From: Epiperipatus broadwayi
Lineage: Eukaryota; Onychophora; Udeonychophora; Euonychophora; Peripatidae
NCBI GenBank assembly: GCA_028023455.1
Contig: JAQFVV010000151.1
Span: 1,977,097 to 2,041,096 of the forward strand
DNA length: 64,000 nt
Reading direction: 5' to 3'
The notes under the pieces were generated by a model. The model was given only the letters and a program-made list of their open reading frames with translations. It ran no database searches and was not told where the DNA came from. Below are positions 12,501 to 27,500 of the stretch, piece by piece. The stretch's first letter is position 1, and every line of letters starts with the position of its first letter. A program made the position numbers and the translations under genes.

Positions 12501-15500
12501 TCTTTGGCACTATTCTCGATAATTTTCACTTTCATCAAAAGTTGATGATTAGCCCTATTGGGCTTACAATCATTTGGTTTTCTCACTGTCCATTGTATTC
12601 TCAAAAATGTTCATCAGTGTCAAAAACATCAGTACTTTTCCTATCTATCTTTGTCATTTTTCCAGTTAGACAATATTATAATAACAGAATGTAATATATT
12701 AAATATAGCTATATTTTACATACCTAGAGTCTAAATGTAATACAAGGGATGTTTCTGTCCACTGATAACTTGAAGTTTTAATTTTTTGTCGATAGGTATA
12801 ATTAAAAAAAAATTTAATGTATTTCATAATTTTTAACTTTATTTTCTTTGATTTTTTTTATTAAAATTCATCAATTTTTGTTAGCAAGTATCAGAGAAAG
12901 ATTGAACAGACCAACTCCCAGTTTTTGGCATTACAGAAAAAGAAAAATGAAACTGAGAAGGTTGTCGCTTTGGGAATGGATAATGATAAGCGGTTAGTAT
13001 TAGTTACTATATGAATGATGTGTTTTCTTTTGTTTGCTTGCTTGTATGTTTTTTCATATAGACAAAACTCCATATAATAGCCCTATTCAGTGCGAGCCAG
13101 AGTAATCAATGGATGCAAGAAGGTTTGTGCATAAAATCCCTATCTAGTGCTACTCATCCAATATCCCCAGACTAGTTTCTAGCTAGTGGCTTTCATCAGT
13201 GAGGAGCCTTGAATCTAAGAGCACTGCACCTAGATCTTAGAATCTAATGCGACCCTCCAGCAGCCACCATATGGAGAATTTTGCCTATGTGAAAACAGCT
13301 TGTGTAAGCATAAAGAATGGTGATCATGTGATGTTGTTTTCTTATTGCAGTTAAAGATAATTCAATGTTGTACTTTATTTTATGTCTGCATATTAAGTTC
13401 TCTATTCAAAAACAGGGGTTGACAAATGGGCAGTAGTATATTGGGATTAAATGATAGCATGCGATCATCTTTTTACATTTTATATATATTTTAAAAGACC
13501 CAACTACTTGTTTAATTATTTATTTTGATTTTTTAAAATTTTCTTATTCTTTTTTTTATTATTATTATTCTTTATTTTTATAAATTCTTCTTTTACGGTT
13601 TGACTCTGGATATATATTTACTATTGTTATTATTTATCCTAGACCCAAAGTATATAAGTAATGACTAAACCCATGAATTCTCTATGGCCTGCAATTAAAC
13701 TTCTATAATTATTCTTGACTAACTGATTTTCCAAGACATTAATTGTATTATGCAATGGTCATCTTTTAGCTCTTATCTTGCTGCTCAGATGAATGGCTTG
13801 AAATTTTTTAATTAACATAAGGTTTTGAACCCAAGTCAACTTGTTGGAATGGATATACAGATTTAATACTGGACCAGTTACAATATATTTCAATTTTGAG
13901 CCAATTGCATACATTTTGTTCTTTTTGGCAAAAGGTTGCTAAATTCTAGTACTAAGCACTGCATGATTTTTCTAGTTTTAATTTAAGTAATGAAATCTCT
14001 TCGCTTCAAGGACAAAATATATAAACATCAAATAATTCAACTGGCCATTAAGTGTGAATAAATCTTGATATACAATCATTTTCTGACTAAATGTTTTTCC
14101 AATTAAGTATGAAACATTCAGGTTTTTAAAATATATCATTTCTGAGTTGCATCAAACATTATTCAAATCATTGGGATTTTTAAAACTATAATTAGTTTGA
14201 CAGCAGAAAAATGAGTTGAACTGCCATTGCATGGAAACTGTAAGTTTGTTGCCTTATAGACAAAGAATATCATTTAGATAGAATTCAGCTGCCAGAATTC
14301 ATTGCTAATATATTTTGGCTTTGGCATAAATGGATAGATGTCATCACTGTACTTTTATTTTTTTTCCATTTTAGTCTCATTTTTTTCTCATTGTGAATCT
14401 CGCTTACATCTTTTTTTTTTCAGTTTAGCTTTCCTGTTTCTGAAAATAATATATATATATTTTTGTATATGTATATGTATAATTACAATTATGCTAAAAC
14501 CCAAGATTTTCATTGTTATAAGATGTAATTAAAAAAGCCTTTTTTGGAATACTATCTGATGAGTCCTCAGTATTGAGAAATTTTTATGAATTGTATTTAA
14601 AGTTTCCAAAAGAATTCTTATATTGAGGCTTTTAACAATTTCCTAATCCACAGACACAGAACATTTCTTTGCAGAAATAGGCTGGCACATTTCGACGAAG
14701 CTCAGTTATCTTTGTCGAGATTTTGATGTTCTGAAGTACTGTTATGGCTCGAGTAATATTGAGATTGTGTGCGAGACTTTTTATTCATTATTTTATCTAA
14801 GAGTTATCCAATGACTATTGATAAAAACTTTAAAATAAATTTACATATTGCCCCTTTTTATTTTTAGGAAGTGAGGAGAGGCATAGAATAATGGGTCCTT
14901 CCATCCTCCAATGACAATTTCACAAAGCTAGTTCACTAAGAAACAGAAAATACAGTAGAAACTTGATTTAAAATTTCTCCAGCTGTGATTGGTTAATTCT
15001 TTGATAAAATAATTAATGAAAAGATTAATTTGCACACAATCTCAGTCTTACTTGAGATGTGTCAGTCCTTGAGGACATCAAAGCCTCGGCAAAGATGATG
15101 AGTTTCATTGCACTGTAGCAGCCTACTTCTGCCAAGAAATTTTCTATGTCTATGGATTGAAGAATTTAAACATAATTCTTTTATCATTGATCACAGGAAT
15201 TTCTCAACCCAAGCATTTTTTAATTTTATATTATGACATCTGTGTATTCACTGATACTTAGAAGAAAAATTGTAATACCAAGGAGGAAGAGATATATTTG
15301 TTTATGAATTAACAATGATGCAAAATAGAATTACGGAATTTAAGAATATATATTTAGATAGATCCACTACTAAATATTCAATGCACTTTTTATGAAGAAC
15401 AATAAAATTTTGAATCTGGGGTTCATTTAAGAAATGATATCAGAATGTCTTGATATGTTCCATAATTCATTTTGAGTAAAATGCTAATCAAACACCCATA

Positions 15501-18500
15501 TTGTGGATTTATTGTTTATTCAATGAGAAACAAATTTGTTATGCATGTCAACAAGGGAGAAATGATGCATTAAAGAATTCAGAAAATGCATATCAGTGTA
15601 GTTGGATGTTACATCTAGGATTATCTGCAGATATCTCTTCAGCTTTCAAGGCTTTATGTTGCTAGCTATTCCGGATACTAGCAGTGCAAAAGATTGCATT
15701 CAACATCTAATTATCATTGTGTCTCTGTATGGTAATAGTTACAAATGTGGTACCTTAGATTGATCTACCATTATGTGGAAAGGATATTCCTACGTTTTTA
15801 GCACCATTACAGCTTCTGATATTGTTGGCATAGGTCATAATAAGTTAAACGACATGTATAATTTAAAGCAGTTGTAGATTTTGCAGATGATTTTTGTTAT
15901 GCATTTCTGAGCAGCTGTTACGCACACAATACTATTTGCACTTTTCATACCATAAGTATCAGAGGTTGTAGAAAATTTAGTTCCATTTCCTGCATCTCAT
16001 CAATTGTACCTTGCTCACATATATAATGGTTTTATATCCTAGATTTCCTAACATGAGTGGTCACTTAGATACGATCACTGAAATCCATAGACTGCAGCTC
16101 TGCTCCGTCTGATGCTAGCACTTTTTATAAATTCCTTAGCCTAAACCATTCGATTATTTCTTCATGTAGTGTAATTATAAAAGCATTCTCTCTTTAGATC
16201 ATTTTAATGCTCTTGTGGAAATAATTATCGAGTGAACTTTTGATCATAATGGAAATAGGCATTCAAGCTGCATTAATTGCATGATGTCACTAAAGCTATT
16301 AACATTTCATGCATTAAAAATGCACAGCATTATTAGAAATTTTTTGCATTCATTCAATTTTTACCTCATTCACCTCTGTTAGAATATTTTGCTATTGTAA
16401 AATAAAGCAGTTTTAAAATCACACCTTACTGTTTTTACCTGTTTGTAGTATTAACTTAGAATATTTTTTATTTAGGATTCATGATCTTGAGCAGAGTTTA
16501 GAGAAAATGAAAAGCCAATATGATCTCATGCACAGAAAGTTAAAAGAAGAAACAGAGAGGAAGTTTAAACTCGAGGTTAGTTATTTTATTTGTTTGAAAC
16601 ACACACCTTCTTTGGGCTTTTATCTTGTTCTCAAGCTGTTCCCATATGTATACAGTGCGTCCCAGCCAAAAGATGATTGGTTCTCTCCAGGCTGCTTGCA
16701 CCTCCATCTCTGAATCAACATGTACGTTAAGTAGCTGTATAGTTTAGCTATTTGCTGCAGAAATGTTAAGGTGCTCATATGTCTACTTCATGAATTATGA
16801 CGTGAAGTGTTGACATTATGTTTTGTACCTTTGTCATTTATCTTATTGCTCTCTCTCTCTATCACCACGAAATTTTGAAAATCACTTTTTGTGACTCTTG
16901 GTTTCGTTGCCACACACAGTTCCAAGGTTTCAGGTGTTTGAATTCCATCGTGAGTTAAGGCGTGAAACACACTGTCACATTTTATGTCATAACTTGTGAT
17001 CCGGGCATGCTAGCTCCTTAAAATTTTTGTGGTGACTAAGCTGAAGTATATTGCTACCTATCATTTGCATTGATTCATAGATGGCGCTGCAGGCAGCTTT
17101 ACTGGTACACACTGTGTATATATACATGAAGTTATCAAATCAGGCATAAGCATGTAAATGAATTAATATCTAGTCGCCTATATCAATGCACAGAGAAGAA
17201 CAACATCTGGTCATTACTAGATGATATTTCATACTGGAACTGAGTACTTATCAGGTAACCTTCAGTCCATCCCCCATATATAGGCATGATAATGTATAAT
17301 ATTTAAATTAAAACTGCTTGGTTCTATTTAAGAGAGAGACAGAAAAAAATCAAATCTATTAAAAAATGCATATAAATACACATTAAACTCATAAATAGTA
17401 TACCTAAGATTATACACTATGAAGCATATTACTATATAAATGACTATTATACATTATTATTCAAATTAGAAACATGCCATTATAATCAAGAAACGGGTGG
17501 GGATGGTATAGAGTACAGTTCTTAGAGTACTACTTATCAGTTGTAATAAATTTGTAGAATATTTTTTCAAAAGTTTTGATTTTTTTTTTTTTAACTCTGG
17601 AATTGCGTATCAGGGACTGATCTGATTTCAGGATGAAGAACTGTGTGGAGGCCAGGTAGCTAGCTGTTGGTTGCCTATATGTATTCATGTGGATGACTAA
17701 CCATTAATTTATTTACATGTTGATTTAGCTTTAGTGCATATATTTAAAATATATTCAGACAGGTATCTTGGATAAATTACATATATCTGAATGTGTTTTA
17801 TTAATCTCTTTTATTAATACAAAAAAATTATTAATTGATGTGTTTTAAATGATGTTTTTTTTAGTCTAATATATGCTTCTTAAGTTAATATACACTCATA
17901 CTTGCAAAAAATGTCAGAAGTTTGTTAAACTCAGCTGTTCGAATGTTAAATATATCCAATTAATTATCCACTTTGTTTAAAAAACTACAACCATTCCTTT
18001 TTCAGAAATCATCCCTATCATATGAAGAATAATTTGATTACAAGCATCAGCAGGAAATTACTATGATGCCTTGCTTGTGTGTTGACTACACTAGTTCCAG
18101 CTAATTGACTATACTGAGATTTTGTTTTTTAGCCTCATTCAGCTAATAACTGATCCAGAAATCTTTAGCTAGTGGCTCCACCACTCTACCATTTTGCTAA
18201 ACTTCATAGATCAGGATATCTATTACTGTGTGGATGTAATAGAGGACTTGAGATGTAAATAGCAAAACTAAAACTGCTTAATTCTACAAATAGTAGTGCA
18301 ATTTTACGAGGAAATTTTTTTTTGTTGCCAATACATTCATAATCTTCTCTCCTCTGAAGTTTTTTAATAGTCAGGTATTATCCACAGTTAAATAAAATGG
18401 TTTTCTGTAAATTTGCAAACATTTTTTTTATTTATTCCAAATTCAAGAATAAAGCTAGCTGTATTTGATCTTCCTAGACATTACTGCAGGTCTCATCAAC

Positions 18501-21500
18501 AGATTCAGGATAATCCACGGTTGTTGCACTCATCTGCTTCGTAAGTGGATTTTGATAGCTACTGGCCCGTGTAAATGTGAACAAATACAAAGCATTAACC
18601 ACATAATACTTGATTGTCGAACATATGGCCACAGCAGCAGAATCAAAGGACATGATTCTGTCTCCAGTGGAATCTCTACAGGTGCCTTTATGATATTTTG
18701 TTAATAAATTAAGCTCTCTAATTAATGAAAAAAAGAAATCCATAAGCTAAATAAATAAATAGAAAGATTCTTACAAATATATCAAGCAATATTTATATAA
18801 TAAATATAGATCTTTAAAAATTTACTTACAATTTTTGACGAGATTGTCTAATTATATTAACATTGCAATCGAGAAATAAATCACATTCACCAGGTTAAAT
18901 ACTGCCTTCTATTATTTTAAGGATATGACTGATAAATAGCGGCTGATGATGAAGAGTCTACTTTATTAGACGTGGTTTTTATTAACCTTTAGCGAAAGAA
19001 TCTTTCAGATTTAAGGATGAATTATAGTAAAGAAAAAGAGATCGTTACATTTTTTTTTATTCAATAGTTATTTTATTTGCATAAAAGAAATTGTGAAAAT
19101 TTTAATTACAATTTCTTAGTTTAGATATCTGACAAGTTTACAAAATGTAGCTTATTTATATCGACAAAATCATGAATAATAATATGGTGTCCCATAATTG
19201 AATTCATATTTCTAATGAAGTGACTAAAAAGTAAAATGTCTAAGGAGCTATCAGATTTTTTTTTTTTTCTGTAGCTTAGCATATGTCTGTATTCTTCAAT
19301 TCTTAGCCGAATATTAATTATTATATTTTTGATTAACCTGTTTATAGATTTCAATGTGAAATAGGAATCACAGAAATTAAACATGAGGTATGACATTGAA
19401 TGTCTTTAATCCGAGTAAATATTTGCAAAATAAAACTTTAATTTAATATTACTTGTTGGATATTTATTTAACAAGGGATTATTTATGATTTATAATAATA
19501 AGTTTTTATAATTTTGAATATTATTAATTGTCAATTTCAGTAGGCAAAGTTGTTTCATAACAAATAATTTCAAATCACAACAGACAGTTTACATTTTCAA
19601 ACATATTGTATATTCAATATATATCTCTCTATATAAGTATTAAATATGCATAGCTTCATATATACTTGATTTAAATGGAAGTAACTTCATTCCTGGAAGC
19701 TATGAATTAATGGCATTCGTTTTATTCTTTACATTTATTGATATATGATTGATGTTTATTCATAATTCCTGGAAGATTAGTTACTCTCGTTTAAATTACA
19801 TATATAGTAACATTTTACATTTTGGTTTAGGCCTTATATTATGCATTATAAAGTGCTAGTTAATTAAACTATGAAAAAGAAGAATTTTCCTTTTATGTAT
19901 GGGTTTAGATATCTCAAGAAAATAGCTGTATTTCCTGATTAACTGACCTACTATTTATTACGATTTGCATTACTGGCGGAATCAGTTTTTTATTTATTTA
20001 GAAGGGTTGCCAGAGTCATTAACCCCCTAAATTTTGTCGCATCTCATCATGTATTTTTGCAGTAAATAACTAAATTTAATATGTTTTTAGAATTTTCTCC
20101 GTGGTTTAACTATTAAACAAGCATATTGGCAAAGGTAATTATACATAATAAATTCTAATAACTAAAATTAAGTACGCACAATGAAAAGTTGATATTAATG
20201 CTAAATATTTTATTAAAACCAATTAAAATATTTAACGATAAATTATTAAACAAAATTAGAAAGAACATGCACATGCTCATCCAGATAATTACATTAAATA
20301 ATTAAAAGTTCTTGTTACAAAAACTTCTAAGAATCCATGGAAAAAATATGAACGTCTCTTTATCGGTGTTTGAAGCTTCTAGTTAAAGTTTATATAATTA
20401 AATTTAATTTGCAAACATTTAATTAGTCACAATGTAGAATATGAATATCTTATTGGTAAGTTCTTGGGATTACTTAGGCCACTGATTATTGTATCATACA
20501 TGTATTTCTGGGATGAAAGAGCTCGTTGGTAAGTTAACTTTGATTTCAGTCATTTTCACATTCTTGGTTCGTCCTGAGGCTAGACTTTTAAGGCTTTTTG
20601 GAGTGACTTCTTTATTGCAAAAGAAGCTGTCCACAAACACTTCGGTTCCACTCCTGCATGATGGCTTAGTTCAGCATAGAATAGGCCGGAATGCTTTCTG
20701 CATCTCAGACCCAAGGAAAATACTAGCCAAGAAAAAGACAAAAACAAGACCTCCTGCTCGAATTTGTTTGTTTTTTATACCCTCAACCAGTTTTGAGGTT
20801 TCTGAGCATATCATTGTTATCAGAATGTGCAAGTTGATAATCTTGTCCATTTATTTTTCTTTGTAGATACTAAGTCTTTTTTTTATAAATTATTTCTGCC
20901 ATCCCTAATTTGTATTGAAACTTTGATTGTAATCTCTTGCGCTTGTAATTTATTTTTATCTGGATAAACAATCTATTCATTTCGTTCTCTCCAATTTTAA
21001 CTTTAATTAAATAGATAATAACTACAAAACAAAAATACCTTTCATTGTATGTATCTAAAATATATATATATTAACTAAAAAAAAAACTAAATTGTGTCGT
21101 GAAAAATGTAAATGATTCAGTATATACATACACACACACAGATAGAAGGTTGTTAATCCAAATACCTATTATTCAAAAACTTTTATTACATATATATTAT
21201 AAAATTTTGAAAGTAATCTTCAGTCTTGTATAATAAATAAATTAGTTTGTGTATATATTTGCAAATACAAAGAAAAATAAAACATTCAATAAATACATAT
21301 ATATTTAAAAGCATAATTGCAGTGAGTTGCCTGGGTTTTTTTTTTCTTTCTTAGCAGGCTAGGTTTACAATGAGCAGATAAAGAGATCTATTCTTGAAAT
21401 TCAAAGAATTCACAAATTCAAAAAAGTGTTTGAACTAGGGTTGGATTAATAGTATTTTACCTATCTAGTAAATATAGAATGGTATGAATTTTTGTGTTTG

Positions 21501-24500
21501 ATGGTAGTTGACAATCTCATAAGTTTGAATCTAATGAGAAGTGCATGGAAATCTGATTGGTTATTTATATCTTTGACACAATATTTAATTATTATATACA
21601 TGTATATTCTTTAACAATCTTGTAAATAAATATTAGTTATTAAAAATGTTAATCAGTTATCCATATAAGATCTCGGGGATCAGATAAAGGTGGGTTTATT
21701 TTTCATCTGGTTAGGAGATTAACACGAATGCATTATTTACAAGTTTATTATAATCACTTCCAGAAAATCTGAGTTGTGAAAGATTTTTATAGTATGCGCA
21801 TATTAAGATCATTACTTTGGAAATGCATATATATATAATTAAACTGAAACTGATAATTATGTCATTACCTAGTGATAATAATATTAATAGGTCCAAAGAT
21901 CTATCCTTCTCAATATTGCTGATGGGTCATTACAAATCAATCAGTTCGCTAATGACCTAAGTAATGGTTTTAATTTAAATTTGTGAATTATAAAGTTATT
22001 ATTCTTAACCATAGTTTTTAATGTATATAGTTATATACTTCTTTTAGAAAGAATTATACAAAGATCAGCAAAAAATTCAAGAGTTGGAAAATCGTAACGA
22101 GCAACAACAAAAAGTATTAAAAAGGAAAACACAAGAAGTAGCAGCAGCACAGCGCAAGTTACGGATAGGTGGCAAACATAAGTAAGTTGAAATCATTATC
22201 ACGATACTTTTCTTATAACTATGATTGATCATTTTGCTTTTTCTGTTATTATTAAGTTTTGTTCAAAATTGGCTTTTCAGCTAAAATATAATTCCATCTT
22301 CTACTTTCTCTTCAAAACCCATCATAACATCGTTTTGCTGCTTGTTTTGATCACTTTAACAGATACTGTTAGAATATTCAAGGAAATTTTGTTTAATGAT
22401 GAGGGTTGTAAGTTAAAATATTGTAATTTTCTGAATTGAATCCGGCTGAAGAATGTAATTTGATTAGTTGACTGGAACTCTTGCTCTCTGATCCTCTGAA
22501 GCTGGAATATTATATGATTTATATAAATAAATTATTGCTGATATTTTGAATTTGCTTTACTAATCCCTTTTGATCCTAAAAAAATAATATTTTTACTCAA
22601 TTTCCCTTTTTTAACATTCCTGACCTATTTGTGTCAACCCCCATCACATTGCTCAGTTTTATTTGAGCTTTTCAACTAAACCTATCTTTTGAGCCCTGTG
22701 CAATATAATGCAGTCATAGAGAGGTGAAAGGCTCAATTCTTAGCTTAGTAACATAATGAAAAAAATTTTGGTTCTACCGATAAAAGCTTTTGGGTTCAGT
22801 CTGCTACTAGTATGCCCTTGACTTCACACTGTCCTACCGAGAAATTAACTAGGATTATTATTTCATATGATTCATTAAAATTATGTCTGTATTAAAAGTG
22901 AATATATATTTGATATAAAAATATATTTTTAAATATGTAATTTATTAGTATGTATAATTCTAAGAAAAGAAATGAAACCAAGATAAAAATGATATTTTGA
23001 GGAGTTGAGTAGAAATTCTAAAGAATTGTCAATGAACACAAGAGGTTGAAAATAGATGTAATGAATTAGCTAAAAATGCCGAAGGTCAGATTTCAAATAA
23101 AATATCAAAGATTATACCACAAAGTTATTACCCAGGATTGCCCTCTATTTTTTAGTGCAGGGGTACAATGGCAGACTCTGAAGCCAGAGGTCCTGTTCTG
23201 CCATTTTTGGTGTTTAAACTTTTTATGAATTCATGAGCAGTAAACTATTTGATTTATTATTATTAATTAGGACATTTTGATGAAGTCAGTTACATAGAGA
23301 GAAACCTTTGGTAATGAAAGGATGTATTGGCTTTAAAATTATTACATAAGTAATATTGTTTCAGACCTTGTGTATAAAATTATGGAACAATCAACAAAAG
23401 AAGTGTGATCAAATCATGCCATTTAATCTGGAAAATCACTCGTATCTGACAATTTAGTAAGCCAATTTATATTTCTATACAAAGAAAAGTCCTCATAGAA
23501 TGTGCGAATAATAATATCTATAATGACTCAAACATAGTTATGCTAAATATGTTAGAGCCCTAAGCTGAAAGTTTCCATGGGTGCAGTCAGTTTTTAGGAA
23601 AGATCCGAAATACATTCATGAATCATTGCTGGTATAAGTAAGACAGTTGAATGTAGCTAGAATATAACAAAAATATACAATGTATCCCATTGAAAAAGTA
23701 ACTGGTTCTCTCTCCAAAAATCATGCAGTGCTATGTGTAAATTAGCACATGGGTTACATAGTGAGATAGTTTAGCTATTTACTATAAAAGTTTTAAGGTT
23801 ATAGCATTACTAGATCATGAGTTATGATATGAAATGTGACAATGTGTTTCGTATCTTCATAAATCATCTTCGATACTCCCTCTGCCATCACAAAATCTTG
23901 CAAACCACTTATTTATTTCAGATGTTTCAATAGCACTTTTGCTCAATTTGAAATAAAATTTATTGTCAGCATGTTCTATTATGGGTTAAAGTACAGAACA
24001 CACATCTCAAATCATAACTTATGATCCAGATGGGTTAGTCCTTTATATTTTTGGAAAATGCTTGTATAAGGTTATCAAATTGTTCTTATGAGGCATCTTA
24101 ATATAAATGTAAAAGTTATAGTTATAACAGGGCTTTGGAAGAATAGTCTGGTTTTATATTGATAAAGAAGTTAGATTAGCTAGTTATCGTTATTCTACCC
24201 TTTCAATATGTAATAGGCGATGTCAGATTTGATGAAGGTAGTCATAGAAAGATTAGCACCAATCTTAGATATATGAATTATGAAGAAGATAGATTGTGAA
24301 TTCAGGGGCAATAGGTCAATCAAAACGTTGATAGATCTCGATTATTTTTCACTAACATTGGATCCAGCAGTCAGAAGATCAGATTATTTTCAAAATCCAA
24401 TACTATTTACAACTATGATTGTGAAACTTGGACATTAAGATAGAAAGATAGGAAAGTTACTGATACTTTTAAATAATAGTGTTAGTGAAAATTTGAGAAT

Positions 24501-27500
24501 ACAAAGGACAATGAGTCCTCTTTCCTAACCAAATAAATTGCTTAATTAGATTAGACCTCAATTTTTATTTCAAATTCCAAATGACCCATTTGATTGGCTA
24601 AAAAGTGTATAATTTTTGGAAAGGTTGATAATAATAATAAAAAGATGTCCAGTATTGTGATTGTTGGTCTTTATCTTAAACAATACTGATTGTTCATTGA
24701 AGAGCCTGATAAACCAATTGGATAATATATCATTTCGTACAATTGCCATTATTATATTTGTCAAAGTCAGCATCAATTTGGCTTCACCTAATAATATTAA
24801 TTATTTTAAATTCATTTTTGACAAACTGAAAATAGCTTCTAAAAGTAATCAAAACATCTTTTTCAATAAAATATATAGCAAGTACAAGGCATTCATCCAA
24901 AAGAAGTTACTTCATATATCAAACTATACTTGGGAAAGTAGGGATTATTTGCTGTTCTGTTTTTATTTAATTATTGTTGTAGTTGTTTTTTTTTAATTCG
25001 TTTCTAATGTAATTGAATAAAAAATAATTTCTCTTGTTCCGATTTATAATCTGATTTTATGTAGCTCAGAAGAAGATAAAATAGAGGAGCAGCGGAGGTG
25101 GCTTGATAGTGAAATTGAAAAGCTGTTAGTAGAGCGGCAACAGATGAAGGAGCTTGAAGAAGTAAGATATCATTACTTTTAAATTTAATATATGTATTGC
25201 TGAATATTTCAATTAATCTTTGGAAGATAGGAATGGTGATTGCAAAACAATTAATGATATTAATAACAAATCATTTAATTCTTTGCCTTTATACCATATA
25301 TGATAAAACAAGAGTAGCGCTTTACTTCACTGCCATCTATAGGAAAGTTGTGTAGTCAGTAATTAGCTGATGATATTGCATTTAAATCCTATCCTCAGAT
25401 TGGTTTCTGGCTTTTGTCTATCATTGAGGCTTGGGATTCAAAGCAGAATGTCATGCAGTTATGCATCCAGAAGCCTCCTCCATTTTACTGTTCAAGCTAA
25501 AAACCTGGAAATTCAACCTAAGGTTTTGAATCCCAAGTCAATCTGCTTGACGAACTGTATAAAGCTAGCTCCAGGTCAGTAATTATATATTTTAGTACCC
25601 TCCAATTTTTTATTTTTTTATAGGCAGCCATATTATCTGGCTAAAAACATTATTCCTAATAAATCGTTAAATTTTTTAATGTACACAAAATATGATAAAA
25701 TAACATCAACTCTCTAGTGTTTCCTATACATAACAGGATTGAGTAATCAGAAATTAGTTTGGGAATGAGGATTTAAATGCAATATGGACTGGCAGTCACT
25801 GATTGCTCAATCTTACTATAGATGGCACTAGAGTGGAAAGCTGCTCTTGTTTTATCATATATTATGCAAATTAAAAATTAAGTGATTTATTATTGTTAAA
25901 CACTTTTAGCCTGAGAATATAAGTGCCTACAGTTAATTAGAGTATTGGAATATATAGTTAGTGATCAGGAATCAGATTTATGTAACTATTCAAGCAAGTT
26001 GATATGGGTTCAAAACCTGAAGGTGTTTTTAATTTTTAGGCTTTTAGCTTGAATAGTAGAATGGAATTTAAAATGGTTGCTAGATGCATAACAATGCTAC
26101 TTCCAACTTTGAAACCCTAGTTTTCATTGATAAAGGCAAAACCCAAAATGCATTCCTATCTAATAATCACTGACTACTCAACACTACAATAAACTACCTT
26201 TAGCTCAATGTTACTATTCAAATTAAAACCCTGAAAATTCAAAACATTATAAAGTTTTGAACCCAAGTTAAACAATTATATAGACAGACCATTAGTTATA
26301 AATTTTAGTATTTTCAGTTTTTTATTTGCTATTCTTTTTTTTTAGGAACTTTCTAAAAGAGAAGCCATTGTAAGTAGGAGAGAGCATATGATGAACCAAA
26401 AGGCCGAATTGGAAATAAAAAAATTGAAATCTAGTCAAATTATTAGCCAGGTTTGTTTTTATTATCTATTACTTAAAGTAGTTTAATTAAGCATCAATAA
26501 CACATGATTTAAATTAATTTTCCTATGAAATAAATATCTAGTTTCAATAATTTATAATATATGTATCATCATTTTCAACTATCATCAATTCACTATATGA
26601 CGAAACTCTTAAGTTGAATCCAGTTTATCATCATATCAATCTGAAAACTTTTATTTCATCTATCTATCTTAATGTTTTCCACATTTAGCTACGTGTCTAT
26701 CCATGCTTTATTTCAGTCTTTTAATTTTTTCAACAATTTCGGTGACTCTTGTTTGTTCTCTCAGTCATGCATTTTGATATTGGTCTTGTTAATTCCCATG
26801 TAGATTTCCTCTATGCTTTGCTTCACTTTATGTTCTGGAGTCTTTACATTACTATTCAAGTCTGAATTTTTACATTCATAAGTAAGAGTTGGTAAATAAA
26901 TTAGAGCTTTTTTCCAAATACGTAAGACATTTTTTGTTTTAATATAACATTATTTTTACCAATTTCATCCTTTGTTTTTATTCATATTAGTAATTTGACC
27001 AAAATATTTATGGTTGTTAACTTTTTTAAATTCATTTCTATTAATCTATATGTTCAATTTTTTGAAAAGTCATTTATTTTTATTTTACTTTCTTGCTTTC
27101 ATGTTATAGTCTTATAACATTTTCTGAAGTTCTATTTGCAAAAAAAAAACAAAAAAACGATGCCATCCGAAACACTTGTATGTATATATATATATTTAAT
27201 GTGTGTGTGTTTTTACAAGTATATTTTTTGTCATCATTTAACTATTTTCCATATAGTTTTGCAGAATTCCAGATATTCATTTCTACTAAGTAGCTCATTT
27301 TAATTGTTTTTTTCATCATATCTGGTCTTATCCCCACAGAAAATTTACAATTAATTGATGTATTTTTATTCCCACTATCTATGTAACTGATTACTATAGT
27401 GTCTGTTATTTTCTTGTTGCTCTCATTCAAATCTGAGCTATCTTCAAAGTCTTGATATTTGCAATGATTTGTAAATTTTAGTGTAAATTCGTTGTACTAT

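Larger units (their letters stand above)
9255..12884 (+). other. Intron 2 (3.6 kb)
   Basis: It contains an RTE-like RT fragment and the 1-kb family-C foldback. Short direct and inverted words at 9390-9560 (ctcaactattgatt, agctagaaatagct) were not assigned. Nothing further was recognised in 12160-12884. Confidence 0.7.
12993..16475 (+). other. Intron 3 (3.5 kb)
   Basis: It contains a family-A fragment, a scrap like family B (13770-13900, gttttgaacccaagtcaact), inverted repeat D and an unidentified moderately GC-richer decayed stretch. The rest is AT-rich. Confidence 0.7.
16576..22047 (+). other. Intron 4 (5.5 kb)
   Basis: It contains MITE E copy 1 and a LINE 3' scrap. A possible reverse tRNA-like SINE (about 18150-18300) and a short GC-richer patch (20480-20870) are also present. 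18750-20450 and 20880-22040 are plain AT-rich sequence with short microsatellites (for example CA at about 21128-21140). Confidence 0.65.
22182..25064 (+). other. Intron 5 (2.9 kb)
   Basis: It contains a SINE, MITE E copy 2 and a faint LINE scrap. No feature was recognised in 22200-23100 and 24520-25060 beyond chance ORFs. Confidence 0.65.
25162..26345 (+). other. Intron 6 (1.2 kb)
   Basis: It is filled almost entirely by family-B sequence (one foldback plus a second rearranged piece). Confidence 0.7.

Noticed and set aside
14555-14590. CTGATGAGTCCTCA...TTGAGAAATT as a hammerhead
   Set aside because: The core is followed by a CTCA/TGAG hairpin, but there is no separate GAAA after a closed stem II. 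It would need a three-base deletion to explain.
14646-15155. Inverted repeat D as another retrozyme family
   Set aside because: No CTGANGA...GAAA pair with a plausible stem II in either arm; left as an unclassified inverted repeat.
16788-16970. Minus-strand 60-codon frame in MITE E as transposase
   Set aside because: I could not match it to mariner or Tc1 transposase motifs, and the second copy does not keep the frame.
18474-18743. 89-codon minus-strand open frame
   Set aside because: It is the antisense shadow of the LINE C-terminal scrap on the plus strand.
18946-18985. CTGATGATGAAG followed by a GTCTA/TAGAC hairpin
   Set aside because: No GAAA follows the hairpin (GTGG instead), so it is not a hammerhead.
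19121-19396. 91-codon minus-strand open frame
   Set aside because: No recognisable domain; low-complexity K-run and AT-driven composition.
22221-22439. 72-codon open frame as a gene
   Set aside because: AT-rich hydrophobic composition typical of random AT sequence, no splice or family support, inside an intron.
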